Source: Micromonospora sp. CP22
GTDB lineage: Bacteria > Actinomycetota > Actinomycetes > Mycobacteriales > Micromonosporaceae
Length of the DNA: 64,000 nucleotides
Direction of reading: 5' to 3'
Assembly (NCBI RefSeq): GCF_009712475.1
Contig: NZ_VCJO01000001.1
Coordinates: forward strand, 434,001-498,000
Positions 20,836-29,377 of this stretch are shown piece after piece (position 1 is the first letter of the stretch; each line of letters opens with the position of its first letter). The notes beneath the pieces are model-generated. The model made no database searches, was not told the DNA's origin, and worked only from the letters and a program-made list of their open reading frames with translations. The position numbers and the translations under genes were made by a program.

Positions 20836-22277
20836 CGTCCCACCTCCACCGGATCCGTCTTGGACAACCAGTCGACGATGCCGGCGACCGCGTCGCGGCA
20901 TCCGCCGCAGCCGGTACCGGCCCGGGTCCCCGCGACCACGGCGTCGACCGTGCGGGCTCCGTCCCGCCAACACCGCACGAGGGCCCCCTTGCTCACCGAG
21001 TTGCACTGGCAGACCACTGCCGCGTCCGGCATCAGCGCCGGTGACGGGGCCGATGCCGTGACGGCCCCGCCGATCGCGCGACCGAGCAGCAGGGCCCGCC
21101 GGTCGGAGGGCACCGGGTGTCCACGGTCGAACAGTTGGATCACCGTGCCCACGGCGGGGTTGTCGCCGAGCAGGATCGCGGCGGCCAGCCGTTCGTCGTG
21201 GATGCGCAGCCGGGCGTAGGTGCCCCGGGCCGGGTCGGCGAAGGTCAGCTCCTCGCCGGGGCCACTGGTCGGGTCACCCATCGCGGCGAGGTCGATGCCG
21301 GATGCCTTGAGCCGGGTGACCGACGGCCGTGGCCGGAACCGGGCCAGTGGGTCCTGCCCGGTCACCACCTGGGCCACCACCCGCGCCTGCGCCCAGGCGG
21401 GCGCCACCAGCCCGGTCAGTGTGCCGTCGTGCTCGGCGCAGTCGCCGATCGCGGAGATGCGCGGGTCACTGGTGCGCAGCCGGTCGTCGACCAGCACCCC
21501 CCGATCCACGGCCAGACCGGCTGCCGTGGCGAGGGCCGTGTCGGGGCGTACGCCGCAGGCCAGCACCAGCAGGTCGGCGTCGAGTGACCGGCCGTCGGCC
21601 AGGTCCAGCCGCACCCCGGCGGCGTCGGCGTGCACCGCGGTCGGCTCCACCGCCAGGTGGGTGGTGACGCCGAGGTCGGCCAACGTGCCGGCGAGGATGG
21701 CACCGGCGGTCGGGTCGAGCTGACGGTCCATCAGGTACGGCACCCGGTGCACCACGCCGACGTCGAGCCCGCGCAGGGCCAACCCTCGGGCCGCCTCCAG
21801 ACCGAGCAGCCCGCCGCCGAGCACCAGGGCGCGCCGGGCGGTGGCGGCGAGGGCGAGGATGCGCCGGCAGTCGTCCAGGGTGCGGAACGGGACCACCCGT
21901 GCCGGGAGCCGTCCCGGGTCGAGCCCGGGCAGCGCGGGCACCACCGCCTGGCTGCCGGTGGCGAGGACCAGGTGGTCGTAGCGGATCCGGTCGCCGTCGG
22001 TGGTGCGTACCTGACCGGTGGCCCGGTCGATCGCGCTGACCGTCACCCCGGTACGCAGGTCGACGCCCCGGCCGACGACCTCGGCCAGTTCCACGTCCGC
22101 CTCGCCGATCTTGCCGGTGAGCAGAGTGGACAGCATGATCCGGTTGTACGCGGGGTGGGGCTCCGCGCCGAGCACGGTGACCTTCAGGTCGTCGCCACGG
22201 GCGTGCAGTTCCGCCGCCACCCGGGCGCCGGCCATCCCGTTGCCGACCACCACGACCCGTTCGCTGTACCCGGTCAT
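20832..22277 (-). CDS. FAD/[2Fe-2S] electron-transfer subunit of assimilatory nitrate reductase (NasB/NasC-like)
   Basis: This 481-residue pyridine-nucleotide-disulfide oxidoreductase is related to the N-terminal half of NirB. It has VVVVGNGMAGARVAAEL for FAD, VLGGGLLGLEAARGLAL for NAD(P)H and ISAIGDCAEHDG, and ends with a BFD-like [2Fe-2S] domain (CQCNSVS ... GTGCGGC). It lacks a siroheme domain. Placed between nasA and nirB with four-base overlaps on both sides, it most likely passes electrons from NADH to the molybdenum subunit. A second nitrite reductase flavoprotein role is less likely. Confidence 0.87.
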   Translation of the reverse strand: MTGYSERVVVVGNGMAGARVAAELHARGDDLKVTVLGAEPHPAYNRIMLSTLLTGKIGEADVELAEVVGRGVDLRTGVTVSAIDRATGQVRTTDGDRIRYDHLVLATGSQAVVPALPGLDPGRLPARVVPFRTLDDCRRILALAATARRALVLGGGLLGLEAARGLALRGLDVGVVHRVPYLMDRQLDPTAGAILAGTLADLGVTTHLAVEPTAVHADAAGVRLDLADGRSLDADLLVLACGVRPDTALATAAGLAVDRGVLVDDRLRTSDPRISAIGDCAEHDGTLTGLVAPAWAQARVVAQVVTGQDPLARFRPRPSVTRLKASGIDLAAMGDPTSGPGEELTFADPARGTYARLRIHDERLAAAILLGDNPAVGTVIQLFDRGHPVPSDRRALLLGRAIGGAVTASAPSPALMPDAAVVCQCNSVSKGALVRCWRDGARTVDAVVAGTRAGTGCGGCRDAVAGIVDWLSKTDPVEVGR

Positions 22278-24385
22278 GCCTTCTCCACCCGTACCGCGCA
22301 GATCTTGAACTCCGGCATCCCGGAGATCGGGTCGACGGCGTCGTTCGTGACGGAGTTGGCCCGTGCCCGCCCACCCCAGTGGAACGGTGCGAAGACGGTG
22401 TCCGGCCGGATGTTCGGGCTCAGCCGGGCCGGTGCCTGGAACTCGCCGCGCCGCGAGGCCACCCGTACCGGCACGCCATCGGCGACGCCCAGCCGCTCGG
22501 CGAGATCCGGATGCAGCTCCACGAACGCCTCGGGGGCGGCCCGGCGCAGTGCGGCCACCCGGCGGGTCTGGGTGCCGGACTGGTACTGGGCCAGCACCCG
22601 GCCGGTGGTGAAGTGCAGCGGGTAGTCGGCGCAGACCTCCTCGACCGCCGGCCGGTGCTCCACCGGGTGGAACCGGGCCCGCCCGTCGGCGGTGGCGAAG
22701 CGGTCGGTGAACATCCGGGGGGAGTCGGGTCCGTCGCCGTCGGGGCACGGCCAGAAGACACCGTCGGTGGCGTCGATCCGCTCCCAGCTGATCCCGGCGT
22801 AGTCGGCGATGCCGCCGGCCGACGCGCGGCGCAGCTCGGCGAAGACCGAACGCGGGTCGTCGGGCGATTGCCGCACCGACGGCCGGAGACGGGCCGAGAG
22901 GGCGGTGAGGATCTCCAGGTCGGTGCGGACGTCCGGCGGCGGCGGACGCAGCGCCCGGCGGCGTAGCACCCGCCCCTCCAGGTTGGTCATCGTGCCGTCC
23001 TCCTCGGCCCACTGGGCGGTCGGCAGCACCACGTCGGCCAGCGCGGCCGTTTCGGAGAGCAGGAAGTCGGCGACTACCAGCAGGTCCAGGTCGCGCAGGC
23101 GACCCTCGACCCGGGCGGCGCGGGGCGCGGAGACCACCGGGTTCGAGCCGAACACCAGCAGCGCCCGTGGCCCCTGGTCCGTGCCCAGCGAGTCCAGCAG
23201 CTGGTACGCCGGGACTCCCGGTCCGGGCAGCTCGTCCGCAGACACCCCCCAGACCCGGGCGACGTGGGCCCGCGCCTGAAGATCGTCGATGCGGCGGTAT
23301 CCGGGGAGTTGGTCGGCCTTCTGCCCGTGCTCCCGGCCACCCTGCCCGTTGCCCTGCCCGGTCAGGCAGCCGTAGCCGGAGCCGGGACGTCCGGGTAGAC
23401 CGAGCGCGAGGGCGAGGTTGACGAAGCCGGTGACGGTGTCGACGCCCTTGGCGTGCTGTTCCGCACCCCGGGCGGTGAGGATGATGGCCCGCTCGGCGGT
23501 GCCGAGCGCTCGGGCGGTCTCCTCCAGGTCGGCCACGGGCACACCGGAGAGCGCTTCGGCGCGCGCCGGCCACCATCCCGCCACGGTGCGTCGCACCGCC
23601 GGGAACCCGGTGGTACGGGTGGCGATGTAGTCGCCGTCGACGTACCCCTCGGTCAGCGCGATGTGCAGCAGCGCGCTGGCCACCGCCAGATCGGTGCCGG
23701 GCAGCGGTTGCAGGTGCAGGTCGGCCTGCCGGGCGGTGGCGGTGACCCGTGGGTCGACCACGATCAGCTTGCCGCCCCGTTCCCGTTGCTCGGTCAGCCA
23801 GCGCATCAGCGGCGGCATGGTCTCCGCCGGGTTCGCGCCGACCAGCAGCAGGGTGTCCGCCCGGCCCAGGTCGGACAGCGGGAACGGCAGCCCTCGATCC
23901 ACACCGAAGGCCCGCATCCCGGCGGCCGCCGCCGAGGACATGCAGAACCGCCCGTTGTAGTCGATGAACCGGGTGCCCAGCACCACCCGCGCGAACCGGC
24001 CCAGCGCGTACGCCTTCTCGTTGGTGAGCCCGCCGCCGCCGAAGACGGCGACCGCGTCACGGCCGTGCCGTTCCCGCACATCGCGCAGCCCGGTGGCGAT
24101 CCGGTCCAGCGCGGCGTCCCAACTGGCCGGGCGCAACTCGCCGCTGGCCGGGTCGCGTAGCAGGGGACTGGTCAGCCGCTCCGGGTGCCCGAGCAGGTCC
24201 GTCGAGGTCCAGCCCTTCTGGCACAGGCCGCCCCGGTTGGTGGGGAAGTCGCGGGGCAGGACGCTGACCGTGTCGGCCTCCTCGCGCAGGACCATGCCGC
24301 ACTGGAGGGCGCAGTACGGGCAGTGGGTGGCCACTTCCCGGGGCTCTCGCCCCGTTCGGGTCGCCGGCCATGCACCGTCTGTCAT
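22274..24385 (-). CDS. nasA: Assimilatory nitrate reductase catalytic subunit (Mo-bis-MGD, [4Fe-4S])
   Basis: NasA reduces nitrate to nitrite in the cytoplasm. The 703 residues start with the [4Fe-4S] ligands Cys22, Cys25, Cys29 and Cys55 (CPYCALQC; GGLCQKG). Molybdopterin-oxidoreductase blocks follow: YNGRFCMSSAAAA, a GANPAETMP motif, GNGQGGREHGQKADQLPG and ADVVLPTAQWAEEDGTMTNLEGR. The C-terminal molybdopterin-dinucleotide-binding domain begins near LHFTTGRVLAQY. No twin-arginine signal is seen, consistent with a cytoplasmic assimilatory enzyme. It is first in a five-gene overlapping operon, and a GlnR-type operator precedes it. Confidence 0.95.
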   Translation of the reverse strand: MTDGAWPATRTGREPREVATHCPYCALQCGMVLREEADTVSVLPRDFPTNRGGLCQKGWTSTDLLGHPERLTSPLLRDPASGELRPASWDAALDRIATGLRDVRERHGRDAVAVFGGGGLTNEKAYALGRFARVVLGTRFIDYNGRFCMSSAAAAGMRAFGVDRGLPFPLSDLGRADTLLLVGANPAETMPPLMRWLTEQRERGGKLIVVDPRVTATARQADLHLQPLPGTDLAVASALLHIALTEGYVDGDYIATRTTGFPAVRRTVAGWWPARAEALSGVPVADLEETARALGTAERAIILTARGAEQHAKGVDTVTGFVNLALALGLPGRPGSGYGCLTGQGNGQGGREHGQKADQLPGYRRIDDLQARAHVARVWGVSADELPGPGVPAYQLLDSLGTDQGPRALLVFGSNPVVSAPRAARVEGRLRDLDLLVVADFLLSETAALADVVLPTAQWAEEDGTMTNLEGRVLRRRALRPPPPDVRTDLEILTALSARLRPSVRQSPDDPRSVFAELRRASAGGIADYAGISWERIDATDGVFWPCPDGDGPDSPRMFTDRFATADGRARFHPVEHRPAVEEVCADYPLHFTTGRVLAQYQSGTQTRRVAALRRAAPEAFVELHPDLAERLGVADGVPVRVASRRGEFQAPARLSPNIRPDTVFAPFHWGGRARANSVTNDAVDPISGMPEFKICAVRVEKA

Positions 24386-24393
24386 GTCGGCAA

Positions 24394-24399
24394 AGCGTG
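24394..24399 (-). promoter_or_regulatory. Probable -10 element of the nas operon
   Basis: The minus strand reads CACGCT ten bases after the last GlnR half-site and eight bases before the nasA ATG, which would give a leaderless or nearly leaderless transcript. The hexamer keeps the important A2 and T6. No good -35 exists, as expected for a promoter needing an activator. Confidence 0.45.
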
Positions 24400-24409
24400 C
24401 CGTTGGGCA

Positions 24410-24447
24410 GTTTCCGGTCCGCGTCCCGTTTGTTTCGGCCCTGTCAA
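24410..24447 (-). promoter_or_regulatory. GlnR-type operator with four half-sites upstream of nasA
   Basis: On the minus strand TTGAC-N6-GAAAC-N6-GACGC-N6-GAAAC fills 38 bases with a strict 11-base period. This matches the GlnR a1-b1-a2-b2 architecture (gTnAC-N6-GAAAC): both b-sites are perfect, a1 is good and a2 is weak. It ends 25 bases before the nasA start. GlnR is the main nitrogen regulator of actinomycetes and normally activates nitrate genes. Confidence 0.8.
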
Positions 24448-24624
24448 GAGCCGCTCACACCGCACCTTGGCTGCGGGCCGGCTGGTGTGGCCGAGGGCGA
24501 CCGAGGCGTCGTCCGGGCCATTTCGGACCGTCGATGTCGAGGATCGGCGGCAGCGACCTACGCTGCGCCGTTGCCCTCGACGCCCCGGCAGTGGGCCTTC
24601 CGCCGGTCGCCGGGATGACTAACG

Positions 24625-24655
24625 GTCATACCAGCGGGTAGTCTTCCGGTATGAC
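24625..24655. promoter_or_regulatory. Operator palindrome of the toxin-antitoxin pair, overlapping -10 and start codon
   Basis: GTCATACC (24625-24632) and GGTATGAC (24648-24655) are perfect 8-base inverted repeats 15 bases apart. Between them lies a -10-like TAGTCT (24639-24644) six bases before the antitoxin ATG (24651), which is itself inside the right arm. Binding of the antitoxin or the complex would block promoter and start codon together. Confidence 0.65.
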
Positions 24656-24908
24656 GGCTAAGGTGACTCTGTCGTTCGCTGACGAGACGATCGCGGACGC
24701 CCGACGATTCGCCAAGCGGGAAGGGCTCTCGCTCTCCGCCTGGATGGACCAGGCGGCCCGGGAGAAGGCGCTGCGCGAGGTCTTCGCCGCGCACGCCGCT
24801 GCGGTCGGGCGTGCCGGGCTGGATCTGGAATCCGCCTCGCTGGCCGACGCCCAGGAGGTCGGCATGGTCGACGATCTGCTCTTCGGTGGTCCGCCGCGTG
24901 CTGCGTAG
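24651..24908 (+). CDS. Antitoxin of a MazEF-like module
   Basis: The 85-residue protein opens with MTAKVTLSFADETIADARRFAKREGLSLSAWM-type sequence (VTLSFADETIADARRFAK), a ribbon-helix-helix or CopG-like start in which the beta-strand is followed by two helices. The C-terminal part, from about residue 45, is probably the flexible toxin-binding region. It overlaps the toxin gene by 11 bases, the usual order for type II modules. A palindrome around its promoter supports autoregulation. The transcript is probably leaderless. Confidence 0.8.
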   Translation: MTAKVTLSFADETIADARRFAKREGLSLSAWMDQAAREKALREVFAAHAAAVGRAGLDLESASLADAQEVGMVDDLLFGGPPRAA

Positions 24909-25191
24909 GGGCGAGGTCTGGCGGATCGAAGGAGCCCGGGAGCGGCTCGGGCTGGTGATCAGCTCCGACGTCTACAACTCCACGGCGGTGCCCATCGTGA
25001 TCGTGGCCGAGGTGGTGGAGGCGGCACTGCTGCGCGACTCGCCGCTGGCGGTGCCGATGGGGGATCAGGTGGTGATGCCCGACCGGATCTCCTCGCCGAT
25101 GAAGAAGTGGTTCACCGAGTGCGTGGACGTCGCCGACGCGGAGACGATGCGGCGGGTGGACCGCGCGTTGCGCATCCTCCAGCAGCTCTGA
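24898..25191 (+). CDS. MazF/PemK-family toxin (probable mRNA interferase)
   Basis: The GTG at 24898, within the antitoxin gene, gives 97 residues. MLRRGEVWRIEG is the hallmark N-terminus of the MazF/PemK fold, and LGLVISSDVYNST, a long central strand region and VMPDRISSPMKKWFTE follow, ending in a helix (ETMRRVDRALRIL). Members cleave mRNA at short motifs when the antitoxin is degraded. The usual catalytic Arg and Ser/Thr region is present in R-x-G-E-V-W and the SSD/N segment, so the protein appears intact. Confidence 0.85.
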   Translation: MLRRGEVWRIEGARERLGLVISSDVYNSTAVPIVIVAEVVEAALLRDSPLAVPMGDQVVMPDRISSPMKKWFTECVDVADAETMRRVDRALRILQQL

Positions 25192-25249
25192 GCGCGCCGC
25201 CGCGACACCGCGCGTCTCACCAACGCGGCCGACTGGTGGTGCGCTTCCC

Positions 25250-25287
25250 GTTGCCCGGCCGACCCGAACGGCGAACGCCGCGGTAAC
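25250..25287 (+). promoter_or_regulatory. Degenerate GlnR-like box upstream of narK
   Basis: GTTGC-N6-GACCC-N6-CGAAC-N6-GTAAC keeps the 11-base period of a GlnR operator but with several mismatches. Alone it would be weak evidence. Its end lies exactly ten bases before the narK -10, the same distance as at nasA, which raises the likelihood that it is used. Confidence 0.4.
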
Positions 25288-25297
25288 GGCGGCTCCC

Positions 25298-25303
25298 TAG
25301 CTT
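25298..25303 (+). promoter_or_regulatory. narK -10 element (leaderless start)
   Basis: TAGCTT ends seven bases before the narK ATG at 25311, so transcription should begin at or next to the start codon. No Shine-Dalgarno sequence is present. Confidence 0.55.
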
Positions 25304-25310
25304 CTGCGCC

Positions 25311-26678
25311 ATGACCACCACGAGCGCGCAGCCGACGGTAATCGAAGAGGAGAGCCTGGACCGCCGACCGGGGCGGTGGATCGGGCACTGGGCACCGGAG
25401 GATCCCGCCTTCTGGCGGCGGGTCGGCAGCGGTGTCGCACGGCGTAATCTCATCTGGTCGATCTTCGCCGAGCACATCGGCTTCTCGGTGTGGCTGCTCT
25501 GGAGCATCGTCGTCGTCCGGCTCGGCGATGCCGGTTGGCAACTCACCACCAGCCAGGCGCTCTGGCTGACCGCGGTGCCCAGCGGGGTGGGCGCGCTGCT
25601 GCGGCTGCCGTACACCTTCGCCGTGCCGGTCTTCGGCGGGCGCAACTGGACCGTCATCTCCGCACTGCTGCTGATCGTGCCCTCCGCCGGACTGGCCTGG
25701 GCGGTCGAGCACCCGGAGATCGGCTTCCTGCCCCTGCTGCTGATCGCTGCCACGGCCGGGTTCGGCGGCGGCAACTTCGCCTCCAGCATGGCCAACATCT
25801 CCTTCTTCTATCCGGAGCGGGAGAAGGGGTGGGCGCTGGGTCTGAACGCCGCCGGCGGCAACATCGGGGTGGCCGTCGTGCAGTTCGTGGTGCCCCAGGT
25901 GATCGTGCTCGGTGGCGGGCTCGCGCTGGCCCGGGCCGGTCTGATGTACATCCCGCTGGCGGTGATCGCCGCCGTCTGCGCGTACCTGTTCATGGACAAC
26001 CTGGTCGAGGCGAAGGCCGACGTACGGCCGGTCTGGTCGTCGCTGTCACACCGCGACACCTGGATCATGTCGCTGCTGTACATCGGCACCTTCGGTTCGT
26101 TCATCGGCTACTCGGCGGCCTTCCCCACCCTGCTCAACTCGGTGTTCGGGCGGCCGGACGTCGCGCTGGCCTGGGCGTTCCTCGGGGCGGGGGTGGGCTC
26201 GCTCTGCCGACCGTTCGGGGGACGCCTGTCCGACGTCATCGGCGGGGCCAAGGTCACGGTGGCCAGCTTCGTGCTGATGGCCGTCGGGGCCCTGGGGGCG
26301 CTCTGGTCGGTCGAGCAACGCAGCATGCCCCTGTTCTTCGTGGCGTTCCTGCTGCTGTTCGTGGCCACCGGCGTCGGCAACGGTTCGACCTACCGGATGA
26401 TCAGCAGGATCTTCCAGATCAAGGGCGAGGAAATGGGTGGCGCGCCGGAGGTGATGCTGGCGATGCGCCGACAGGCCGCCGGTGCCCTGGGCATCATCTC
26501 CGCGGTCGGTGCCTTCGGTGGTTTCCTGGTGCCGATCTGTTACGCCTGGGCCCGGTCGACCTACGGGGGCATCCAGCCGGCGTTGCGCTTCTACGTCGGG
26601 TTCTTCCTGGTGCTGCTGGTGGTCACCTGGGTGGCGTACCTGCGTCCGGGCAGCCGGATGGCTCGGGCGGGGGTGTGA
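25311..26678 (+). CDS. narK: Nitrate/nitrite MFS transporter NarK
   Basis: NarK brings nitrate across the cytoplasmic membrane, by proton symport or nitrite exchange. The 455-residue protein has a 50-residue cytoplasmic N-terminus and about 12 transmembrane segments. The nitrate-signature glycine-rich motifs are visible as AATAGFGGGNFASSMANISFFYP (GFGGGNFASS) near residue 150 and GLNAAGGNIGV near residue 180; a second is GTGVGNGSTYRMIS-like (ATGVGNGSTYRM). It lies downstream of the toxin-antitoxin pair and divergent from the nas operon. Confidence 0.93.
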   Translation: MTTTSAQPTVIEEESLDRRPGRWIGHWAPEDPAFWRRVGSGVARRNLIWSIFAEHIGFSVWLLWSIVVVRLGDAGWQLTTSQALWLTAVPSGVGALLRLPYTFAVPVFGGRNWTVISALLLIVPSAGLAWAVEHPEIGFLPLLLIAATAGFGGGNFASSMANISFFYPEREKGWALGLNAAGGNIGVAVVQFVVPQVIVLGGGLALARAGLMYIPLAVIAAVCAYLFMDNLVEAKADVRPVWSSLSHRDTWIMSLLYIGTFGSFIGYSAAFPTLLNSVFGRPDVALAWAFLGAGVGSLCRPFGGRLSDVIGGAKVTVASFVLMAVGALGALWSVEQRSMPLFFVAFLLLFVATGVGNGSTYRMISRIFQIKGEEMGGAPEVMLAMRRQAAGALGIISAVGAFGGFLVPICYAWARSTYGGIQPALRFYVGFFLVLLVVTWVAYLRPGSRMARAGV

Positions 26679-26722
26679 CGACCGTCATGTCGGCTTCCGT
26701 CGCCCGTCGGCTGGACCCCGTT

Positions 26723-26752
26723 TTGACCGGCCGACCGGGCTACGGGTATCGT
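26723..26752 (+). promoter_or_regulatory. Promoter of rplM-rpsI
   Basis: TTGACC (26723-26728), an 18-base spacer and TATCGT (26747-26752) form a clear housekeeping-type promoter. The rplM start is 134 bases beyond the -10, so the leader is about 125 bases and could carry ribosomal-protein feedback, but I see no known leader motif. Confidence 0.6.
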
Positions 26753-26885
26753 TGCCTGCTGTTGTACGACATCTGTGGGCGTGCCGCCTGAGGTACGCTT
26801 GGTCGTTCGTGCGCGCTGGTCCGGCTGGGATGTCCTGGTCACCTCGGCGCGCTACCCCAGACCGACGACGAGACAAGGTAGACCT

Positions 26886-27329
26886 GTGCGTACGTACAGC
26901 CCGAAGCCGGGTGAGATCGAGCGTCAGTGGCACGTCATCGACGCCTCTGATGTCGTGCTGGGCCGCCTGGCCACCCACGCCGCCACGCTGCTGCGGGGCA
27001 AGCACAAGCCGACTTTCGCGCCGCACGTCGACACGGGCGACTTCGTCGTCATCGTGAACGCGGGCAAGGTGGCGCTGACCGGCAACAAGCGGCAGCAGAA
27101 GATCGCTTACCGGCACTCCGGTTACCCGGGTGGCCTGAAGCAGGTTGGCTACGACGAGTTGCTGGCCAAGCGCCCCGAGCGGGCCGTCGAGCTGGCGGTG
27201 AAGGGGATGCTCCCGCACAACAAGCTCGGCCGTCAGCTCATCAAGAAGCTGAAGGTCTACGCCGGTGCCGAGCACCCGCACGGCGCGCAGCAGCCGGTGC
27301 CGTTCGAGATCAAGCAGATCGCGCAGTGA
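26886..27329 (+). CDS. rplM: 50S ribosomal protein L13
   Basis: GTG 26886 gives the standard 147 residues, starting [20 protein letters not shown] (RTYSPKPG), with [18 protein letters not shown] and the C-terminal HPHGAQQP typical of L13. L13 binds 23S rRNA early in 50S assembly. The AAGG-containing site before the GTG supports this start. The gene is followed by rpsI after 20 bases, the usual two-gene operon. Confidence 0.98.
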   Translation: MRTYSPKPGEIERQWHVIDASDVVLGRLATHAATLLRGKHKPTFAPHVDTGDFVVIVNAGKVALTGNKRQQKIAYRHSGYPGGLKQVGYDELLAKRPERAVELAVKGMLPHNKLGRQLIKKLKVYAGAEHPHGAQQPVPFEIKQIAQ

Positions 27330-27349
27330 GCGCGGGCGAAGGAAGCAGC

Positions 27350-27814
27350 ATGACCGACATCACCGCCACCGAGGTCGCCCTTGAGGCCACCGAGGCGCCG
27401 GCGCCCGTCGCGCGCGCGCCTCGTGGTGACCGCCCGATCCAGACCGTGGGTCGGCGCAAGGAGGCCATCGTCCGCGTGCGTATCGTGCCGGGCTCCGGCA
27501 AGATCACCTGCAACGGGCGTGACCTGGAGGCGTACTTCCCGAGCAAGGTGCACCAGCAGCTGATCAAGGACCCGCTGGTCACCGCCGAGAAGGCCGAGGC
27601 GTTCGACGTCATCGCCAACCTGCGTGGCGGCGGCACCACCGGCCAGGCCGGTGCGCTGCGGCTGGCCATCGCCCGGGCGCTGATCGTCAGCGAGCCCGAC
27701 GACCGCCCGGCCCTGAAGAAGGCCGGCTTCCTGACCCGGGACGCCCGGGTCAAGGAGAGCAAGAAGTACGGCCTCAAGAAGGCCCGTAAGGCTCCTCAGT
27801 ACTCGAAGCGCTGA
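27350..27814 (+). CDS. rpsI: 30S ribosomal protein S9
   Basis: From ATG 27350, with a GAAGGA site, the protein has 154 residues; a GTG at 27326 overlapping the rplM stop would add eight and is less likely. An acidic/Ala-rich N-terminal extension of about 30 residues, usual in actinobacteria, precedes [15 protein letters not shown]. The C-terminal tail ends in the conserved basic RKAPQYSKR that reaches the decoding centre. A terminator follows. Confidence 0.98.
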   Translation: MTDITATEVALEATEAPAPVARAPRGDRPIQTVGRRKEAIVRVRIVPGSGKITCNGRDLEAYFPSKVHQQLIKDPLVTAEKAEAFDVIANLRGGGTTGQAGALRLAIARALIVSEPDDRPALKKAGFLTRDARVKESKKYGLKKARKAPQYSKR

Positions 27815-27843
27815 TCTCCAGCCGCACCTTGTACTTCTGACGG

Positions 27844-27890
27844 ACGGCCGGTCCGCCTCCTCTCGACAGGGGAGGTGGCCCGGCCGTTTT
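27844..27890 (+). terminator. Rho-independent terminator of rplM-rpsI
   Basis: ACGGCCGG ... CCGGCCGT forms the outer stem and CCGCCTCC/GGAGGTGG-type pairing the inner part, followed by TTTT. It begins 30 bases after the rpsI stop and is one of the few hairpins in the window with a T-run. Confidence 0.88.
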
Positions 27891-27948
27891 CGTTGCTTCG
27901 CGACAAGGCATTCTTCCTGTATCGGCAGTTCATCGGAGGTTGGTGGGT

Positions 27949-29301
27949 ATGGGCCGATTGTTCGGCACGGACGGCGTACGTGGACGGGCGAACGCCGACC
28001 TCACCCCGGAGTTGGCGCTCTCGGTGGCGGTCGCGGCCGCCCACACCCTCGCCGAGTCGGATCGGGGTCGCCCCCCGTTGGCGGTGGTGGGTCGGGACAC
28101 CCGGGCCAGCGGCGAGATGCTCGAAGCCGCAGTGGTGGCCGGGCTGACCAGCGCGGGTGCGACGGTGATCCGGGTCGGTGTGCTGCCCACGCCGGCGGTG
28201 GCGTTCCTCACCGCCGAAGCCAAGGCGGACCTCGGCGTGATGCTGTCGGCCTCGCACAACCCGATGCCGGACAACGGGATCAAGTTGTTCGCCGCAGGCG
28301 GGCACAAGCTGCCCGACGAGATCGAGATGCGGATCGAGGCGGCGATCGAGGCCAACGCCACCACCGCCTGGAAGCGTCCGGTCGGAGCCGGGGTGGGCCG
28401 GGTACACGACCTGCTCGACGGCGCGAACCACTACGTGCAACACGTCGTCGGCACCGCGACGCACCGGCTCGACGGGATCAAGGTGGTGGTCGACTGCGCC
28501 AACGGTGCCGCCGCCGAGGTGGCCCCGGCCGTCTACCGGGAGGCCGGCGCCGAGGTCATCGCGATCCACGCCGAGCCGGACGGGCTCAACATCAACGACG
28601 GCTGCGGCTCCAACCACATCGAGGCGCTGCGCCAGGCGGTGGTCGAGCACGGCGCACAGGTGGGCATCGCGCACGACGGCGACGCGGACCGGTGCGTGGC
28701 GGTGACCGCCGAGGGCGACGAGGTCGACGGCGACCAGGTGATGGCGATCCTGGCGCTGGCCATGCGGGAGGTCGGCACGTTGACCGGGGACACCCTGGTC
28801 GCCACCGTGATGAGCAACCTCGGTCTGCGCCTGGCCATGTCCGCCGCCGGCATCCGGCTGGTCGAGACCAAGGTCGGCGACCGGTACGTGCTGGAGGAGT
28901 TGCGCGCCTCCGGGCTTGCCCTCGGTGGCGAGCAGAGCGGACACATCGTGATGCCGGCGTACGCGACCACCGGCGACGGTGTCCTCACCGGACTGCACCT
29001 GATGGCCCGGATGGCGGCCACCGGCCGTTCCCTCGCGGACCTCGCCAGCGTGGTCACCAAGCTGCCGCAGGTGCTGATCAACGTGCCGGTCGGTGACCGC
29101 ACCGTCGGTGCCGCCGCACCGGCGGTACGCGCCGAGGTCGAGCGGGCCGAGGCCGAGCTGGGTGAGACCGGGCGGGTGCTGCTGCGTCCGTCGGGCACCG
29201 AGCCGTTGGTCCGGGTGATGGTCGAGGCGGCCACCGAGCAGATCGCCCGCGACATCGCCGAGCGCATCGCCGCCCAGGTTCGGACCGCCAGCCCCGCCTG
29301 A
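27949..29301 (+). CDS. glmM: Phosphoglucosamine mutase GlmM
   Basis: GlmM converts glucosamine-6-phosphate to glucosamine-1-phosphate for UDP-GlcNAc and peptidoglycan. ATG 27949 with GGAGG nine bases upstream gives 450 residues. It starts [11 protein letters not shown]; the phosphoserine loop SASHNP has its active serine at residue 102, the metal-binding DGDADR is present, and GEQSGH plus the C-terminal [14 protein letters not shown] complete the active site. Upstream in-frame TTG and GTG codons exist but fit the ribosome-binding site less well. glmS lies 2.6 kb downstream. Confidence 0.97.
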   Translation: MGRLFGTDGVRGRANADLTPELALSVAVAAAHTLAESDRGRPPLAVVGRDTRASGEMLEAAVVAGLTSAGATVIRVGVLPTPAVAFLTAEAKADLGVMLSASHNPMPDNGIKLFAAGGHKLPDEIEMRIEAAIEANATTAWKRPVGAGVGRVHDLLDGANHYVQHVVGTATHRLDGIKVVVDCANGAAAEVAPAVYREAGAEVIAIHAEPDGLNINDGCGSNHIEALRQAVVEHGAQVGIAHDGDADRCVAVTAEGDEVDGDQVMAILALAMREVGTLTGDTLVATVMSNLGLRLAMSAAGIRLVETKVGDRYVLEELRASGLALGGEQSGHIVMPAYATTGDGVLTGLHLMARMAATGRSLADLASVVTKLPQVLINVPVGDRTVGAAAPAVRAEVERAEAELGETGRVLLRPSGTEPLVRVMVEAATEQIARDIAERIAAQVRTASPA

Positions 29302-29377
29302 CCGACACGGCAGGTCGCGCCTCGGCTCCGCCGAGGTCCGACGCACCTCCCCCTACTGTGTAGGGTGCCGTGGGACG

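Noticed and set aside
20832..23576. Single large fused nitrate/nitrite flavoprotein (914 codons)
   Set aside because: The upstream part of the open frame is antisense-free but out of frame with NasA, which is clearly the coding frame there; the natural start is ATG 22277.
26679..26885. tRNA or small RNA between narK and rplM
   Set aside because: No cloverleaf or known leader structure; the interval is explained by the rplM promoter and leader.
27796..29346. 516-codon minus-strand open frame opposite glmM
   Set aside because: A shadow of glmM with histidine/arginine-rich low-complexity sequence and no motifs.
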